Source of the DNA: Nymphaea colorata
Lineage: Eukaryota; Streptophyta; Magnoliopsida; Nymphaeales; Nymphaeaceae
Direction: 5' to 3'
Length of the DNA stretch: 64,000 bases
Assembly (NCBI RefSeq): GCF_008831285.2
Contig: NC_045141.1
Location: 9,475,353 to 9,539,352, forward strand
Part shown: positions 22,045 through 34,500 of the stretch, piece by piece
How the letters are laid out: every line of letters starts with the position of its first letter
How positions within the stretch are numbered: the first letter of the stretch is position 1
The notes under the pieces: model-generated
Told to the model about the DNA's origin: nothing
Seen by the model: only the letters and a program-made list of their open reading frames with translations
The model's database searches: none
Translations under genes and position numbers: made by a program

Positions 22045-24063
22045 TCATCTGCCAAATTTACTGACCTCTACCATACTACAGCCGGGCAATTTGGTTGCAC
22101 CCGTCTTTCCCAACAATGACCCATATCTCACTGCTTCTACCCATTTACCTTCTGTTGCATACATATTGCGCAACAGTACATAAACACCTCCATCTCCACA
22201 CTCTCCATCGACTAAAACCGAAGCAACGGAGCTTCCCAAGACATGGTCGCAGTGTTGACTGCAGGCACTAAGCAAAGCTCCATATGCTGTAAGGGTGGCT
22301 CTCCCTTGCATCTGAACCAACAGAGATCGAGCCTCATCAAGCAAACCAGCCCGGCCGAGAAGGTCCACCATGCATCCATAGTGTCTTTCATCTGGCTCAA
22401 TGCCAAATTCTTCGATCATGCGATTGAAGTACTGCCAACCCTTCTCAATCAGACCAGCATGGCTACAGGCTGACAACACGGACAAGAACGCAACCTGGTC
22501 GGGTCTAGCGCCTGAATTCACCATGCAATCGAACAGATCAAGTGCTTCTCCGGCTTGCCCATGTCTACCATACGCTGCAACCATTGAGCTCCAGCCGATC
22601 AAGTTCTCTCTGCTTGCACTCTTGAAGCACAGGATTGCATAATTCATGTTACCACATTTGGCATACATATCAGAAATGGCAGTAGATTCCATCCCACTGA
22701 AGCCTGTGAAGTGCCTAACCATGTAGCCGTGGATACACTTGCCTGGTTCCAACCTCCCTCTTCGGGCACAGGCAAGCAGTGCACACACGAAGGTGCCAGA
22801 ATCCGGCACCACGTTCTCCTGCTGCATTTCAGGCAGCAGACACAAAGCTTGCCTGCATAGTCCGCCATCAACAAATCCAGCCATCAGAGCAGTCCACGCA
22901 ACCACGTTTCTCTCCGGCATCCCGTCGAAAAATCGGCAAGCGGCTTCAAGCCCTCCACACTTGACAAATGCATCCAAAACCGACGTCTGAACTGATGCAT
23001 CTTCACCGATCCCACTTTTAAGAGAGTAAGGAACGACCATCATCACGTTCTCCAGCACACAACATGCCTTAATCACTCCTACCAAAGTGCCCGCGGTCGG
23101 CTTCTCATTCCCTGAAACCATTTCCATGAACACCCTAAAAGCTTCTTCTTCGAAACCGTTACAGGCAAAGCCACATATCATGGCGTTCCAAGCAACGACA
23201 TCTCTCTCAGGCGTTTCAACAAACACTTTGTACGCGTCATTCGAGTCTCCCAATTCTGAATACAAACCAATCAGACAGCTCGAGACACATGAGTCCGAAG
23301 CAAGCCCTGTTCTCACCGCGTACCCATGGATCCACTGGCCGCATAAAAGTCCTCGAGAACTCTCGCAGCATGCCTTCAGTGAGGCTGAGATCACGCCGCT
23401 GCTGGAGCTCGAATTAGCCTTCGATTTCCCAAACATGCTTAATGCCGCAAACCCGTCGCCATTCTCCGTGCAGGTAGTGATAATGGCGGCATACGCGACA
23501 TCATCGGCGGCTTCAATTCCGTCAAACACAGCCCTGGCATCACCCAAAATCCCCAGCTTACCGTACGCACGCAGCACGGCCGTCGCGACGGCAGCATCAC
23601 TGGCGTACCCGGCCCTGACAGCAAGCCCGTGGATCGCGCCGAGCCGTACCAGTGACGAGCAAGTCTGCGTCAGGAGAGGGAACGTGTAGCGGTTCGGCCG
23701 GTGGTCCGCCCTCCGCATTAGAGCCAGAAATCCTAGCGCCTCGTCGTGGAGGCCGAGTTCCGCCCATGCCCCGACAACGACGTTGTAGCAGAAAGCGTCA
23801 GGCTCCGGCTGGGCGCGGAGGACCTCCGACGCTGCGGCCGCACCCTGCCGGCCAGCGCTCCTCGCGTAGGCCTGCATGAGAGTCGTGGAGAGGGCGAGAT
23901 GGAGGTGGAGGCCCAACTGGACGAACCTGCCATGGAGCTGCTTCAACGGGCCGATGTGGTGGCATGAGCGCAGGGTCCGATCAAGGTTGTCCAAATGCGA
24001 ACAGCAGTGAAGGTTTGCAGTTTCGCTACAGGCGATGGCGAGGTGGCGGACGGCCATAGACAT
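22045..24063 (-). CDS. PLS-class PPR protein, E subgroup
   Basis: This is an intronless 672-residue gene. Pentatricopeptide repeat proteins of this class bind organelle transcripts, and E-type members often specify C-to-U editing sites. Repeats run from about residue 60 to 600 in alternating P, L and S lengths. Landmarks include 'RDVVAWNAMICGFACNGFEE', 'RNVVAWTALMAGFVDGGL' and 'ENLIGWSSMVAAYGRHGQ'. The typical 'RPDQVAFLSVLSACSHAGLI' and 'HYGCMVDLLGRAGLLDEA' follow. It ends in E-type motifs finishing LPGCSMVEVSKFGR, with no DYW deaminase domain, so editing would need a DYW partner. The first 25 residues lack acidic residues up to SET and could be an organelle transit peptide. GC content is clearly higher than in the surroundings. 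The start at 24063 faces the F-box gene 199 bp away. The RNA target is unknown. Confidence 0.93.
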   Translation of the reverse strand: MSMAVRHLAIACSETANLHCCSHLDNLDRTLRSCHHIGPLKQLHGRFVQLGLHLHLALSTTLMQAYARSAGRQGAAAASEVLRAQPEPDAFCYNVVVGAWAELGLHDEALGFLALMRRADHRPNRYTFPLLTQTCSSLVRLGAIHGLAVRAGYASDAAVATAVLRAYGKLGILGDARAVFDGIEAADDVAYAAIITTCTENGDGFAALSMFGKSKANSSSSSGVISASLKACCESSRGLLCGQWIHGYAVRTGLASDSCVSSCLIGLYSELGDSNDAYKVFVETPERDVVAWNAMICGFACNGFEEEAFRVFMEMVSGNEKPTAGTLVGVIKACCVLENVMMVVPYSLKSGIGEDASVQTSVLDAFVKCGGLEAACRFFDGMPERNVVAWTALMAGFVDGGLCRQALCLLPEMQQENVVPDSGTFVCALLACARRGRLEPGKCIHGYMVRHFTGFSGMESTAISDMYAKCGNMNYAILCFKSASRENLIGWSSMVAAYGRHGQAGEALDLFDCMVNSGARPDQVAFLSVLSACSHAGLIEKGWQYFNRMIEEFGIEPDERHYGCMVDLLGRAGLLDEARSLLVQMQGRATLTAYGALLSACSQHCDHVLGSSVASVLVDGECGDGGVYVLLRNMYATEGKWVEAVRYGSLLGKTGATKLPGCSMVEVSKFGR

Positions 24064-24262
24064 GAAAACCGGGAAGCGACATGGAGGGAAAGAATACCCA
24101 AACTTATGGGTAAAATTGGAAACTCATGGCCTTAACAATGCAACCCTCTTCTTGCGTCCCGGGAGAGGGAGAGAGAGAGAGAGAGAGCGGGTGGGGGTGC
24201 TTCCTCAGGGGGGAGAGAGAAAGAGGGAGGGTTGCAGCGGTTGAGGGAAAGATAGAGAGAGA
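24064..24262. promoter_or_regulatory. Shared 199-bp promoter of the PPR / F-box gene pair
   Basis: The two intact host genes are divergent, and only 199 bp separate their start codons, so promoters and 5' UTRs must lie here or overlap. The right half contains several GA-rich tracts (24165..24190 and 24211..24262) on the plus strand. They resemble plant GAGA/CT-rich core promoter elements. No obvious TATA box was seen in either direction, as is usual for constitutively expressed plant genes. Confidence 0.6.
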
Positions 24263-27029
24263 ATGGGGGATTGGAGGGAGATGACGAGGGAGTGCCTAGT
24301 CGACATAATGACGAGACTACCCCTGGAGGACCGGTGGAGGTGGTCGCCCCTCGTCTGCAGGTCCTGGCTGGCAGCGTCCCGCGATCCTTCCCTCTGGCGC
24401 ACCCTCGACCTCGAGCCTTGCTTCCTGTCCGGCGGTCCCGAGGAGCAGCCCCGCTGGTGGACCCCGGAATTCGAAGCCGCAATCGATGCCATGCTCCTCT
24501 CCGTCATCCAGTGGAGCTCTGGCGGCCTCAAGGAGGTCCTTCTTCGCCACTGCTCTGACCGCTCCCTCCTCGTCCTCGTCGAACGGTTCGTTTAATTCAC
24601 TCCCTTCTGATGCTTCTCTTGACTCAGCTTCGATCCGCCTTTGACTCCGTTCTGCGTAATTCACTTCTTTTCTTCTCATTTTTAGAATTAGGTTTGGAGT
24701 TTTTTTTCGCCTCTGTATCCATTTTGTGTAGATCTTCCGCGATTTCGGTTGGCATTACGGACGACCCCGTCAAGGTAAGGCTGAAAACGAAGTCGAGAAT
24801 CCGATTCTAGCTTTCAAAATTGCTTTTGAAGCTAGTTTCGATGCGGGAACCTGTTTTTAACAAAGGCTGATGGATTTATGCTTTTCTCCGTCGTGAATTA
24901 GATTAGAGAAGCGAAATTCGTTTTCGTTGGTGAAATTTTCGACTTCTCGCTTTTCGGTGGATAATTTGTTGCATTGGGACATCCTTCGGGTGCTTTTGCG
25001 GGATCGTGTATCTGGAAAAGTAAAAAAGAAATAGAGAATTGTATCTTTTTGGTTCTCGGAGTTTCAGACAGTGCATGATTGCGCGACTTGCTTTTTTTTT
25101 TTTTTTAAATTAGGAATTTGGATCGTCCCCCCTTTTTGAGTTGTAAATTAGGAACAGGGATCCCCGTACAAGTCTTATCTGCAAGGCTATGTACATCTGA
25201 AAACCTGAATATTTTATTTTCTCATCTTTGGGGTACAGGCGATCTATCTGGTTGATCAGATAAGAATCCACCTTGAATTGCCGGAGCCTACACGTTTACA
25301 AAAATCGTATAGCAATTTAAACATGGCTGGGAGAATGAGAATGTGGAAATTTGTCATTGTTGAAACAGAAAGCACATATTTGCATAGGAGAACACAAATT
25401 CTCAGATGTTGGATCAAAGTTATTGAGGTTCAAAAGGCAATAGGAGGTAATGTTATCAATTTTTTTTCTAGATCCAACCAGAGATAAAGAGTATTGTATA
25501 TTGCAATCTACTGTGAGATTCAAAAGACACTAGAAGCCAGAATGTAATCTTATCAACAACTTTTCTTTATATCCAACCCGAGATTCAGAGTACTGGGTAT
25601 TGCACTCTGCTGCTGGACTAGTGTTTTAACTTGGTTGGTTGATGTGGACAAAAGTGGACGAGATCGGGACACTTTTCTGGAGTTTCACGATGTAATTTTC
25701 TTGACTATCATTCTTTTTTGGTTCAGTACTTTATAGTTCCAATGCCATACGCATAAACTACAACTTGTGCCAGATGTGGCTTTCAGGTTTGGCGTTTGCA
25801 TGATGAAAGAGAACAATAGGTAAAAGCCAGAATCACCGGAATGTATCACAAATCCAATGCTTGAATAGTTGTCTGAATCCTTTCCTCTGTTGCGTTTGAA
25901 AGTTAAAATGTCTTTTGTTTGATTACTTTAGCATGGATTTCTTATGTATTCATAAAAACGTTATGGCTTTATTCCAAAATTACTTGATATGTGTTCCCAG
26001 CATGCTTGAGAGAGAGAGAGAGGGAGAGAACTTTGCGAAGTTTGTACAATCTAGGTACATTGTTGGCATTCCAATCCACGCTTTTGTGTTTGGGAACATT
26101 CTGGCATAGGTGTCAAGTTTCCGTTATTGCTGCTTTGCATGTGAAAGAGTTTAGTGGTGCTTGTGGAACAGTGACTTTACCAAGAACCTTAGTGGTGCTT
26201 CTTACTGCACCCATGGGATATAAACAGGAAGGAGAATGTAATCTTTGTTAACTTCAAGAAAGATACCAACAGAGCTTTTCCTGACTGGGCGAATGCATGC
26301 CTCTTTTGCTACACGATGCAAAGGAAAACATTTTCAACATGGTGCATCTATCTGATGGTTGTGTTATATCAAGTTTGATATCCGGTTGTGTATTGTATGA
26401 AATATTAGTTCTTCTCTCAAGGGAGTAAACTACTTTATGCTTATTCTCTTTGCAGATCCCCAGAGCTACGAGCTCTTTCAATTAAAAGCAGCCCAAATGT
26501 TACTGACTTATCCATATCTAAAATGGCTGCCAGTTGCCCAATGCTTGCAGAGCTGGACATTAGTTTCTGTTACAATGTTTCTCATGAATCATTGAAGTTG
26601 ATTGGTCATAACTGCCGAAATTTGAAAGTTTTAAGAAGGAATTTGTTGAATTGGCTGGACCCTTCTCAGCACAGAGGAATCATTCCTGCTGAGTATCTGA
26701 ATTCTGTCCCTCAGAATGGGGATGAGGAGGCTGCTGTTATTGCAAAATTCATGCCTAATCTTGTCCATTTAGATCTCCGTTTCTCCAAATTATCTCCTAA
26801 TGGACTAAAATTGATTGTGGAGGGATGTACAAAATTGGAGATTTTGGACCTCTTTGGATGTGCTAATTTGACAAGCAGGGCATTGCAAGATGCTGCAGAA
26901 GGTTTGAAGAACTTGAAGGTGTTTACACGACCCAATTTCTATATTCCCAGATCAGTTTTCCATACTGAGAGATATGGACATTGGAGGCTGTATGATGAAC
27001 GCTTTCAGACAAATGTTTTCCAAATCTGA
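24263..27029 (+). CDS. SKIP1: F-box/LRR protein, SKIP1-like
   Basis: The family is the substrate-receptor subunit of SCF ubiquitin ligases and binds SKP1/ASK proteins. Exon 1 is 24263..24585 and exon 2 is 26456..27029, joined across a 1,870-bp GT-AG intron that splits the arginine codon of 'VER|SPEL'. The protein is 298 residues, close to the roughly 300 of Arabidopsis SKIP1. The F-box lies at about 5-45 (REMTRECLVDIMTRLPLEDR, then VCRSWLAASRDPSLW). Leucine-rich repeats occupy about 100-250, with 'LAELDISFCYNVSHESLKLI' and 'KLEILDLFGCANLTSRAL'. The family signatures 'RNLLNWLDPSQH' and C-terminal 'TERYGHWRLYDERFQ' are both present. Exon 1 is GC-rich and exon 2 AT-rich. The gene appears intact. 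Confidence 0.94.
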
Positions 27030-27639
27030 ATCTCATGATCAGAGGTATCAATGTTGTATAGTCAGTTGCAATTCTGTTGATATAGCTTCCTGTAAATTAT
27101 CGTATTCTATTCTGCAATGCTAGACAAAGCAATCTGTGGCTCCATGTTCTCTTAGTATCCAGTATTTGGCATATTTCCTGCTATTTGTCAAAATAATATA
27201 TTTTACCCCCGTCGTCACGTTCGTAAACTGTATCTATGTGGAATATGTAATAGTCCTTCTACTTAAACCGGATAAAATGCAAGCACTGGTATCACTTTAA
27301 CAAGGTATATGTGGTGCCGTGATGGATTCTGCAAAGAATGTTTCTTTATTTAGAATCATTGCTAAGATTGACCTGCAGTAAACAGCTGGCGACTTCATGA
27401 GCTGGAACTAGCAGTTTATCGTTGTCACTCTTACACCTTATGTGCTGCATTTATGTCTTCGAATGAACAAAGGGAGAGCTGCCGACGTAAGTTCTCGTTG
27501 TATTTCAGACTTCATGGGGTGTGGATAAATCTCAGAACCTGAATGTGAATGTAAGGCGATATCAATGATTTATGTGCTGATTGTCACATCGTTACATTTT
27601 TGTTGCTATATGTTTCGTATCCATTTTCCGGGAAAGACT
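27030..27639. other. 3' flank of the SKIP1-like gene
   Basis: AT-rich sequence downstream of the stop codon, presumably with the 3' UTR and polyadenylation signals. No other gene was seen before the LINE 3' end near 27,640. Confidence 0.5.
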
Positions 27640-30600
27640 GTGTGGAGGGTAGGCCCCCAACCTTTATTAACCAAAAATATATGTATGTACAACAAAAAAC
27701 GGGCAGACAGCCCTAGACCAAAGCTGCCTTCTTACAAAAAGGGTTCCAATTATGGTTGGGAGCGACACATTTTTGGTTCCCATAGCGGCTGGAGTTTTCA
27801 AAAGGAGATAAACAGCGTCAGCAGCCAGCCAACTTCTTCTAATCTGGATATTTTGAAGTTGCCTAGCTACATTATGAATACAGTTCAAATCAGATTGATC
27901 ACTGCTGAGCCACTCTAGTAGATAAGCTTTCCAATTTCCATTGTTGGCCTTCACAACAATCGCCCCTTCCCCTTCTCGTCCGAAACCCTGGGACCCTTGC
28001 TTCTAGTCTATTCCATACTCATGTCTTGGCAGGTTCAAACTTGGGTTATCCTCCCACATCTGCTCGTCGTGACTATCCTTGGTTCGTGGGGTTGCTCAAG
28101 TTGATTCCAGCTTGGTGAAGAAGTCAGTTATTGGTTGGCCCTATACCTACAAGCTTTCCTTCATGAGCAGCTGAAGCACTCCAACTAGTAGTGACCATAT
28201 CTCGGGAGTGATACGAAGGAACAAAAGGGCGCCACTCCATCTATCTGTCCAAAGCTTACTTTTTTTTTTTTAATACTGTTCCACGAGTGAATTACTTTCT
28301 TCCAAGCGGCTGATATCCACTTTCCTCGACATTTGAAATCCCATATGTTTTTATTAAGGAGATAACCTTCCCTAATCATGCGAAACCACAAAGAGCCGGA
28401 GGAAAGAGCTCTACTAGAAAAGGTAAAATTAGCCTTGTTAACCTCCTTGAGACTTCGAACTCCTCCCCCCTCATATGGAAGGCAAAATTTTTTCCAGATA
28501 ACCCGGTGCCAATCTCTTGCATCCTCCGAGTTGCCCCACAGGAAACTAGCACACATCCTTTCTATTTTGGCACAAGTGTTAGAAGGAATCCATACAGAAA
28601 GGTTCTAGTAGACAGGCAAGGCCGCAAACATATGCTTCATCAAGCATGGCCTCTCTGCAAACGAAAGGATCTCCCTCTTCCATGGAGCCATTTTTGTTTT
28701 GCTTTAATCACCAGAGACTGGCATTTTCTCTCCGATAGGGCACCTTTCTGTAATGGGATGCCTAAATAAGATATTGGGAGATCTTTACAGGTCCACCCAT
28801 ACTCCTGTTCCACCTGCATGGAAGAATGGATGTCTATATTGAGCCCAAAAACTGAGCTCTTTGAAGCATCCATGATCAACCCACCGCCTTTCTCAAATTC
28901 TTCTAGGAATCTTTCAAACCCTTAAAGCACTTCTTTTTACTCACAAGGAAAAATAAGATGTCATCAGCATAAAAGGTAGAAAACAAATAGGGAGAAGCAT
29001 TACAACGTAGGGATCTCCCTACCTAAGGCTGTGCCTTGGGGAGAACCAAGGACCTTCCCTTCCATTAATAAGAATTGCCGAAGAGATTGTCATGATAATG
29101 GTCATTATTTTACTGATCATAGGTTTTGCTGAGATCGATTTTCACTATGGCCGCTTTGCTTCTTCTCATGAATTACTTTTTGATTGAACAAGAAACTAAT
29201 ACATTGCCCTTACAAAAAGGCATGCTAGTTATCCGAGAGGATGCGACTCAAGATCAGACGCACCCTAAGATACATGTGATGAACTTGAGGAGGCTATTGC
29301 AAAGCGAGATCCCTTCTCCCTCGGGATGAGTACAATATATGTTTTATTTAGGCTTATTACCAATCGCTTGATTCAAAGAAATTGCTAATGGCACAACCTA
29401 CATCACACCTTATGGGATTCCAATGCCTCAGGTAGAATCCATTGTCAAAGCCACCAGGCCCGCGAGCAGAATCTTTATCCGATTGGAGAAGTGCCCACAC
29501 AACCTTTTGGAGGGAGGCGTGCTTGCAAAGCATCATGTTTTCATCAAAAGTCACAATAGGCCCTAGTGTAATGTCCCTAGAAAAAAGACCTATGGAGTCG
29601 CTGTTGTCCAAGAGTGGTCTGACCATCACACAGTGAATTGATTTTGTTCTTCCTTCTTCGGCCCTTAACTTGTGCACGAAAACTTTGAGTGTTCTGATCC
29701 ACTTCCTCGAGCCATTTACACTGTGATTTCTGTCTCCAAGCCTTTTCTCCGCAATTTAACAGCCTAGTGAGTTCCATGTTGAGGCTATGTTCCTTGCCAA
29801 AGGTTTCCATATTACCCGCCTCCATGTCTATCTAGTTGGCATAGATCTCTTCTCGAACTAGCAAGATCTTTTGGGAGAGATCCCCAACACATGATCTTCT
29901 CCAGTTAACAATACCCTTCCTAACAACTTCTAGCTTCTGCAGCCTCTAACCATTGCACATTCATTAGTTTGAGAATTCCATCCGTCCTGGATGATTCCCA
30001 AACAACCATCTAAGTCCTCCCAAAACTGGTGCAACCTGAAGGGGAGTCTCCCACCGAGCAGATCAGTTTTTGCACTTGGTGTGCAGAACTATCAGATTAT
30101 GATTAGATATAGCTCGTGGAAGAATCTCCAAAGTCAGTAATTGACTATCATCTTATATCCAGTAGCTGGAAACATAACAGCGATCAATACGGTTTATGAC
30201 ATTGCTCACACCCGCTCTCTTGTTATTCTAAGTAAATTTCAGGTCACAATTACAGGTTTCAGAAAAGCCATAGTCTACAACAAAATTAGCAAGAGCCAAG
30301 CATGCGGCTGTTGCAGGGGCCCTTCCTGTTTTCTCACTCCCACCTTGGATGAAGTTGAAATTATCCATGCAAATGATAGGGGCAGGCCAATCCGAAAACT
30401 GAGAAGGCAAATCTGCAAACAAATGTCCCTGAATTCTAAAATCCAGGTGAAGGTATACTCCAACGACCGTTAACTCATCATTGGAAATGTTCAATTTGAA
30501 ACAGAGAAAAATCCAATATAAATGAACATACCAATTAAATAGTTGAACTCCACAGAATCAGAATACACGCCCAATTACCGTCGATCTGGACGTTCAAAAT

Positions 30601-30819
30601 CCTGTTATAATGAGGAAAATTGGGCAAGAACTTACTTAACTGAATGGCATTCCGCTTCAAGTCGACTAGGATGACAATTTCTGGTGCCTTCTCCTTGATC
30701 ATCCCAATCAGAACATGTTAGGCTGGTTCGGCCGCCATCCCATGAACATTCCTTGCAAAGCAAATCATTGAGTTGGAGGCTCCATTCCTCCCATCTAAAG
30801 GTCATCAACCAGAACCTCC
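27640..30819 (-). mobile_element. Decayed LINE (L1-type), 3' part with endonuclease and reverse transcriptase
   Basis: Reading the minus strand from right to left gives the pieces of a plant non-LTR element in correct order. Endonuclease remains lie at about 30820-30230 (VGVYLHLDFR, IICMDNFNFI). The linker 'AWRQKSQCKWLEEVDQNTQS' is near 29720, followed by reverse transcriptase 'SDKDSARGPGGFDNGFY' near 29450. 'FSPRHSLR' plus a stop plus 'GDP' is near 29030. The catalytic YADD box is near 28960. 'DLPISYLGIPLQKG' is near 28780, and the C-terminal zinc-binding region 'FLWGNSEDARDWHRVIWKK' near 28530. The 3' end near 27,640-27,690 has the 'ttaataaaggttggggg' tail style of plant LINEs. Stops and frameshifts are many, so it is dead. 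The 5' part continues at 40796. Confidence 0.9.
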
Positions 30820-31020
30820 CATTAGACGTTATGCAAATCAAACCTATATCGACAAGTGTATCTTTCCAAAATCTCACAGTTGTAAAATCCCTCTTTTGTT
30901 TCCTTGAGGATGAGATAACGCATGTACGTTATGCTCATTCTTGTATATATATATATTGTAATTTGTTAACAATGAATTCATCGAATTCTGTTTTTCTCTG
31001 TTCCTGCTCATAGTTTATCA
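30820..31020 (+). repeat. 5' LTR of the outer copia
   Basis: This LTR matches 40588..40795 with several small differences, including an indel in a T run and GTACGTTATG versus GAACGTTATG. A 'tatatatatattgtaa' TATA-like stretch lies near 30945. The first two bases are CA where TG is expected. Confidence 0.88.
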
Positions 31021-31034
31021 TGGTATCAGAGCAG
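31021..31034 (+). other. Primer binding site of the outer copia
   Basis: TGGTATCAGAGCAG starts immediately after the LTR. It is complementary to the 3' end of initiator tRNA-Met. Confidence 0.9.
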
Positions 31035-31045
31035 GTTGAAATTTG

Positions 31046-31267
31046 ACGATTCGGCCGAAGGAACAGCAAGAAGTCGTGGTTGAAGGTTTTCATGAAGCTT
31101 GTCAAGTACCACCACATCATGTGCACTCGCTACTCTCTTGACGTAGATCTCAAGGACGTCGTCACCCTCGACGCCCTTCAGTCCTGCAACAAGAAGATCA
31201 CCGCCGCCAAGGAGACAAAGTCTCGGCTAGAGTAAAGGTTAAAGCTCGGCAAGAACAAGTGGTTTTT
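31046..31267 (+). pseudogene. RPL27: Ribosomal protein L27 (eL27) 3' fragment captured in the copia leader
   Basis: In one frame the sequence reads [38 protein letters not shown] and [17 protein letters not shown], then a stop, then LGKNKWFF. This follows the C-terminal half of plant cytosolic 60S protein eL27 nearly residue by residue, with the characteristic '[18 protein letters not shown]' and the 'GKNrWFFTKLRF' tail. Upstream, 'gattcggcc' and following bases match the 'KDSAKKTAKK' part out of frame. One glutamate codon became TAA. No intron is present. The fragment starts about 12 bases after the primer binding site, so it is part of the element's leader. It breaks off at the inner copia insertion. 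Confidence 0.88.
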
Positions 31268-31509
31268 GATAAACAATGGACGGAAGACAACTGGAATTTG
31301 GTTAATTACATTGTAATCGAATTACAATATTTACACAAGAATGATCATAACGTCCAAGCGTTATCTCATAATCAGAAAAAAGGAAGAAAAAAAGGATTTT
31401 ACAACGGTGAGATCTTTGGAGAGATATTGCAACGGAGAGATATTGCAACGGAGAGATCTTGGAGAGATTCAACTTGCCTATATCAACTAGATTTGCATAA
31501 CGTCTAAGA
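31267..31509 (-). repeat. 3' LTR of the inner copia
   Basis: This LTR is 243 bp against 213 bp for its partner. The excess is due to a short internal tandem duplication and an A-rich expansion near 31376. Divergence from the partner shows an old insertion. Confidence 0.85.
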
Positions 31510-31541
31510 AGACTCCCCTTCAAGTTGAAGCTACTGATCAA

Positions 31542-34500
31542 TTAAGGCCAACCTCTCAACTTGAAAAATGATTCCTTTCCTAAAGGCTTTGTAAAGATAT
31601 CAGCAACTTGATTTTCAGAGTTTACGTGTTTGGTACAGATTTCTTTACTTTGGATTTTCTCGCGAACAACATGACAATCGATCTTTATATGCTTAGTCCT
31701 TTCATGAAACACCAGGTTTGCAGCGATATGTATTGCTGCATTATTGTCACAATGTAACTCCATAGGCTACTGATGAATGATTCCAAAATCTTTGAGAATA
31801 TGTTTTATTCAAGTCATTTCACAAGTGGCTAGAGCCATGGCTCTATACTTTGCTTCTGCTGAATATTTTGATACGGTGGATTGCTTTTTAACCTTCCATT
31901 ATATTGGGTTGTCTCCCATAAATATACAAAATTCGGAAGTTGATCTCCTTATCATTGGGCATGAGGCCCAGTCTGAGTCACAAAATCCTTTAACAACAAT
32001 GTTGCTATTAGATGATAAAAGAATACCATGTCCAGGCGATCATTTAATATATCAAAGGATGCAAAAAGCCATTTCCAAGTGAGTGGTACTTGGGTGTGCC
32101 ATGAATTGACTTAAAATGTGAACACTATAAAGAATATTCGGTCACATGGTGGTCAAATAGACTAGGCGACCAATGGTTTTTCTGAAGAAGGTAGGGTCTT
32201 CTAACAATTGACCTTTTTCGTCATCAGCCTTTAGATGTTGTTCCATTGGTGTACCATTCGGCTTGGCCCCACTATATTCAGCTTCTTGGAGAGTGTCCAT
32301 TATATATTTTTTTTGAGAAAGAAAAATTCCACGTTTTGACTTTGCAACTTCAATTCCTAAAAAGTATTTTAGTTCTCCCAAATCTTTCAATTGAAATTTA
32401 CCATTGATGATGACTTTCAACTGATCAATGGCTTGTTGATTGTCTCCTGCAATGTTAATGTCGTCAACATATACCACGATAAAAATACTGTCGTGCTCGT
32501 TAACCTTAGAGAACAAGGACTAATCTGCCTTAGATTGGGAAAAATCAAGGTGCTGAAGGAACTCAGTGAGTTTAAGAAACCAATTCTGAGATGACTGTTT
32601 CAACCCATAAAGAGATTTCTTTAGCCGATAAACAATGTTCTCCCATTGTCTGGTAAAACCAGGTGGAAAAGACATATATACTTCTTTCTTGCAAATCTCC
32701 ATGAAGGAAGGCATTATTGACGTCGACTTGATAAAGAGACTACCCTTTAATAGCAGCATTGGAAAGAAGACATTGAATAGTCGTAATTTTGGCAACGGGA
32801 GAAAAAGTCTTGGTGTAGTCGATGACTTCTGTTTGTGTATATCCTTTAGTAACAAGTCGTGCCTTATATCTGTCAATGGATCCATCGACTTTGTACTTGA
32901 TTTTGTAAACCCAGCGACAACCAATGGGTTTTTTGCGTGGTGGAAGAGAAGTGATTTCCCAAGTAGAGTTTGCCTCTAATGCTTGAAGCTCAGCATTCAT
33001 AGCATTTCTCCATTCCAGATACTGTATTGCCTCATTGAAGGATGATGGTTCTTGATTGTTGAGAATAGTAGTTAAAAAAGCTTGGTGACGGTGGGAGAAA
33101 TTATCAAGACAGAGAAAATGGTGCATTGAGTGATGTGTGGGTGTTGTAAAGTTAGTACCATTACCCGAATTAAAAGATTTGAGCGAGGTAGAGAAGAAGC
33201 ACCGATAGTCTTGTAGACGAGATGGTACCATGCGCTGCTGAGTAGAATGCCTTAATGGTAGGTGACTAACAGTGGTATCGTTGGGGTGAGGTTGTGGCAT
33301 AGCGGATGGTGGAGGTTCGTTTGGTAATGTTGACAGGGAGTTTTCATGTGGCAATGCGGTGGTAGTTGCATGAGATATAGAATCAGGACTAGGAAACAGT
33401 AAACGAGACCGTTTGGCAAGATGACAAATTGAACAATGTTCATCAACATGAGACAAATTAAGAAAACTAAATAAAGTTTTGAGTCTAGAGAAGGAAGGAT
33501 GACCAAGACAGTTGTGCCATAAGGTTGAAGAATCCAGCGTCACATGGGCAGAGGCTGGTTTCTCATTCTCCAATTTACCCTGCCCAATCATCCTCTTCGA
33601 GTGACGGTCCTGAACAATGCAACAAGAATCATTAAAAATAACATCACAGTTATTTTCAGTGACAGTTTAGGGACTGAAACAAGATTAAATGAAAAGGTTG
33701 GGACACAAAGAACATTGGATAACGTGAGAAGTGGATTTAACCGAACCTGTCCTATATGAGTGACAGGTGTAGTTGACCCATTTGGCATTTTAACAGGGTT
33801 ACAATCAGCTGGAATAGGAAAAAAGAGAATAAAAACGGAACTTGCCATGTGATGGGTGGCTCCGGTATCTATAATCCACCTTGGTGAATAAACAAAACAA
33901 GCAATAGGTTGGGATATCATACCTGCAATGTTCACCTTGGGAGTTTGTGTGTTTAAGAAATCCATGAATTGGCAGTACAAATATGGAGTGAAGCTGACAC
34001 CATCGGTTGGAGGTTTTGATGGTATATGAGTTGGCAATAAAGCATAAGAAGTTGAAGAGTTTACCTTAGGCGGTTGGCTTTGAGAATTAGAGATGCCCCT
34101 CTTACGAAAACCGTGAATGTGATAACATCAGGCCTTAGTGTGCCCCATTCTCCCACAATGTTCACATTGCAAACGTGATTTGCCTTTAAACTTAAGGTCC
34201 CTCTCATGATTTTGTCATTGAATGGCTGCAGCAGAAATGCTTTCGGATGGTAGAGAAACATGGACCTCTCGTTGACGCTCTTCTTGAACAAAACAAAGAA
34301 TAAGCACATGGAATAGAAGGCATTGGCTCCATAAGGAGGAATTGGCTATGGATAGCACTGTAGCTTTCATTGAGCCCCATTAAAAATTCAAGGAAACGTT
34401 GCTGTTCATATATCTCCTTAACTTGTCGCATGGCACCACAATCACATGCAGGCAAAATAACATATGAATCATACTCATCCCATAGAGATTTAAGCTGAGT

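Noticed and set aside
23087-23689. 200-codon open frame antisense to the PPR gene
   Set aside because: It lies entirely opposite a well-supported PPR coding sequence; GC-rich PPR genes often leave antisense frames open by chance, and it has no recognisable motif.
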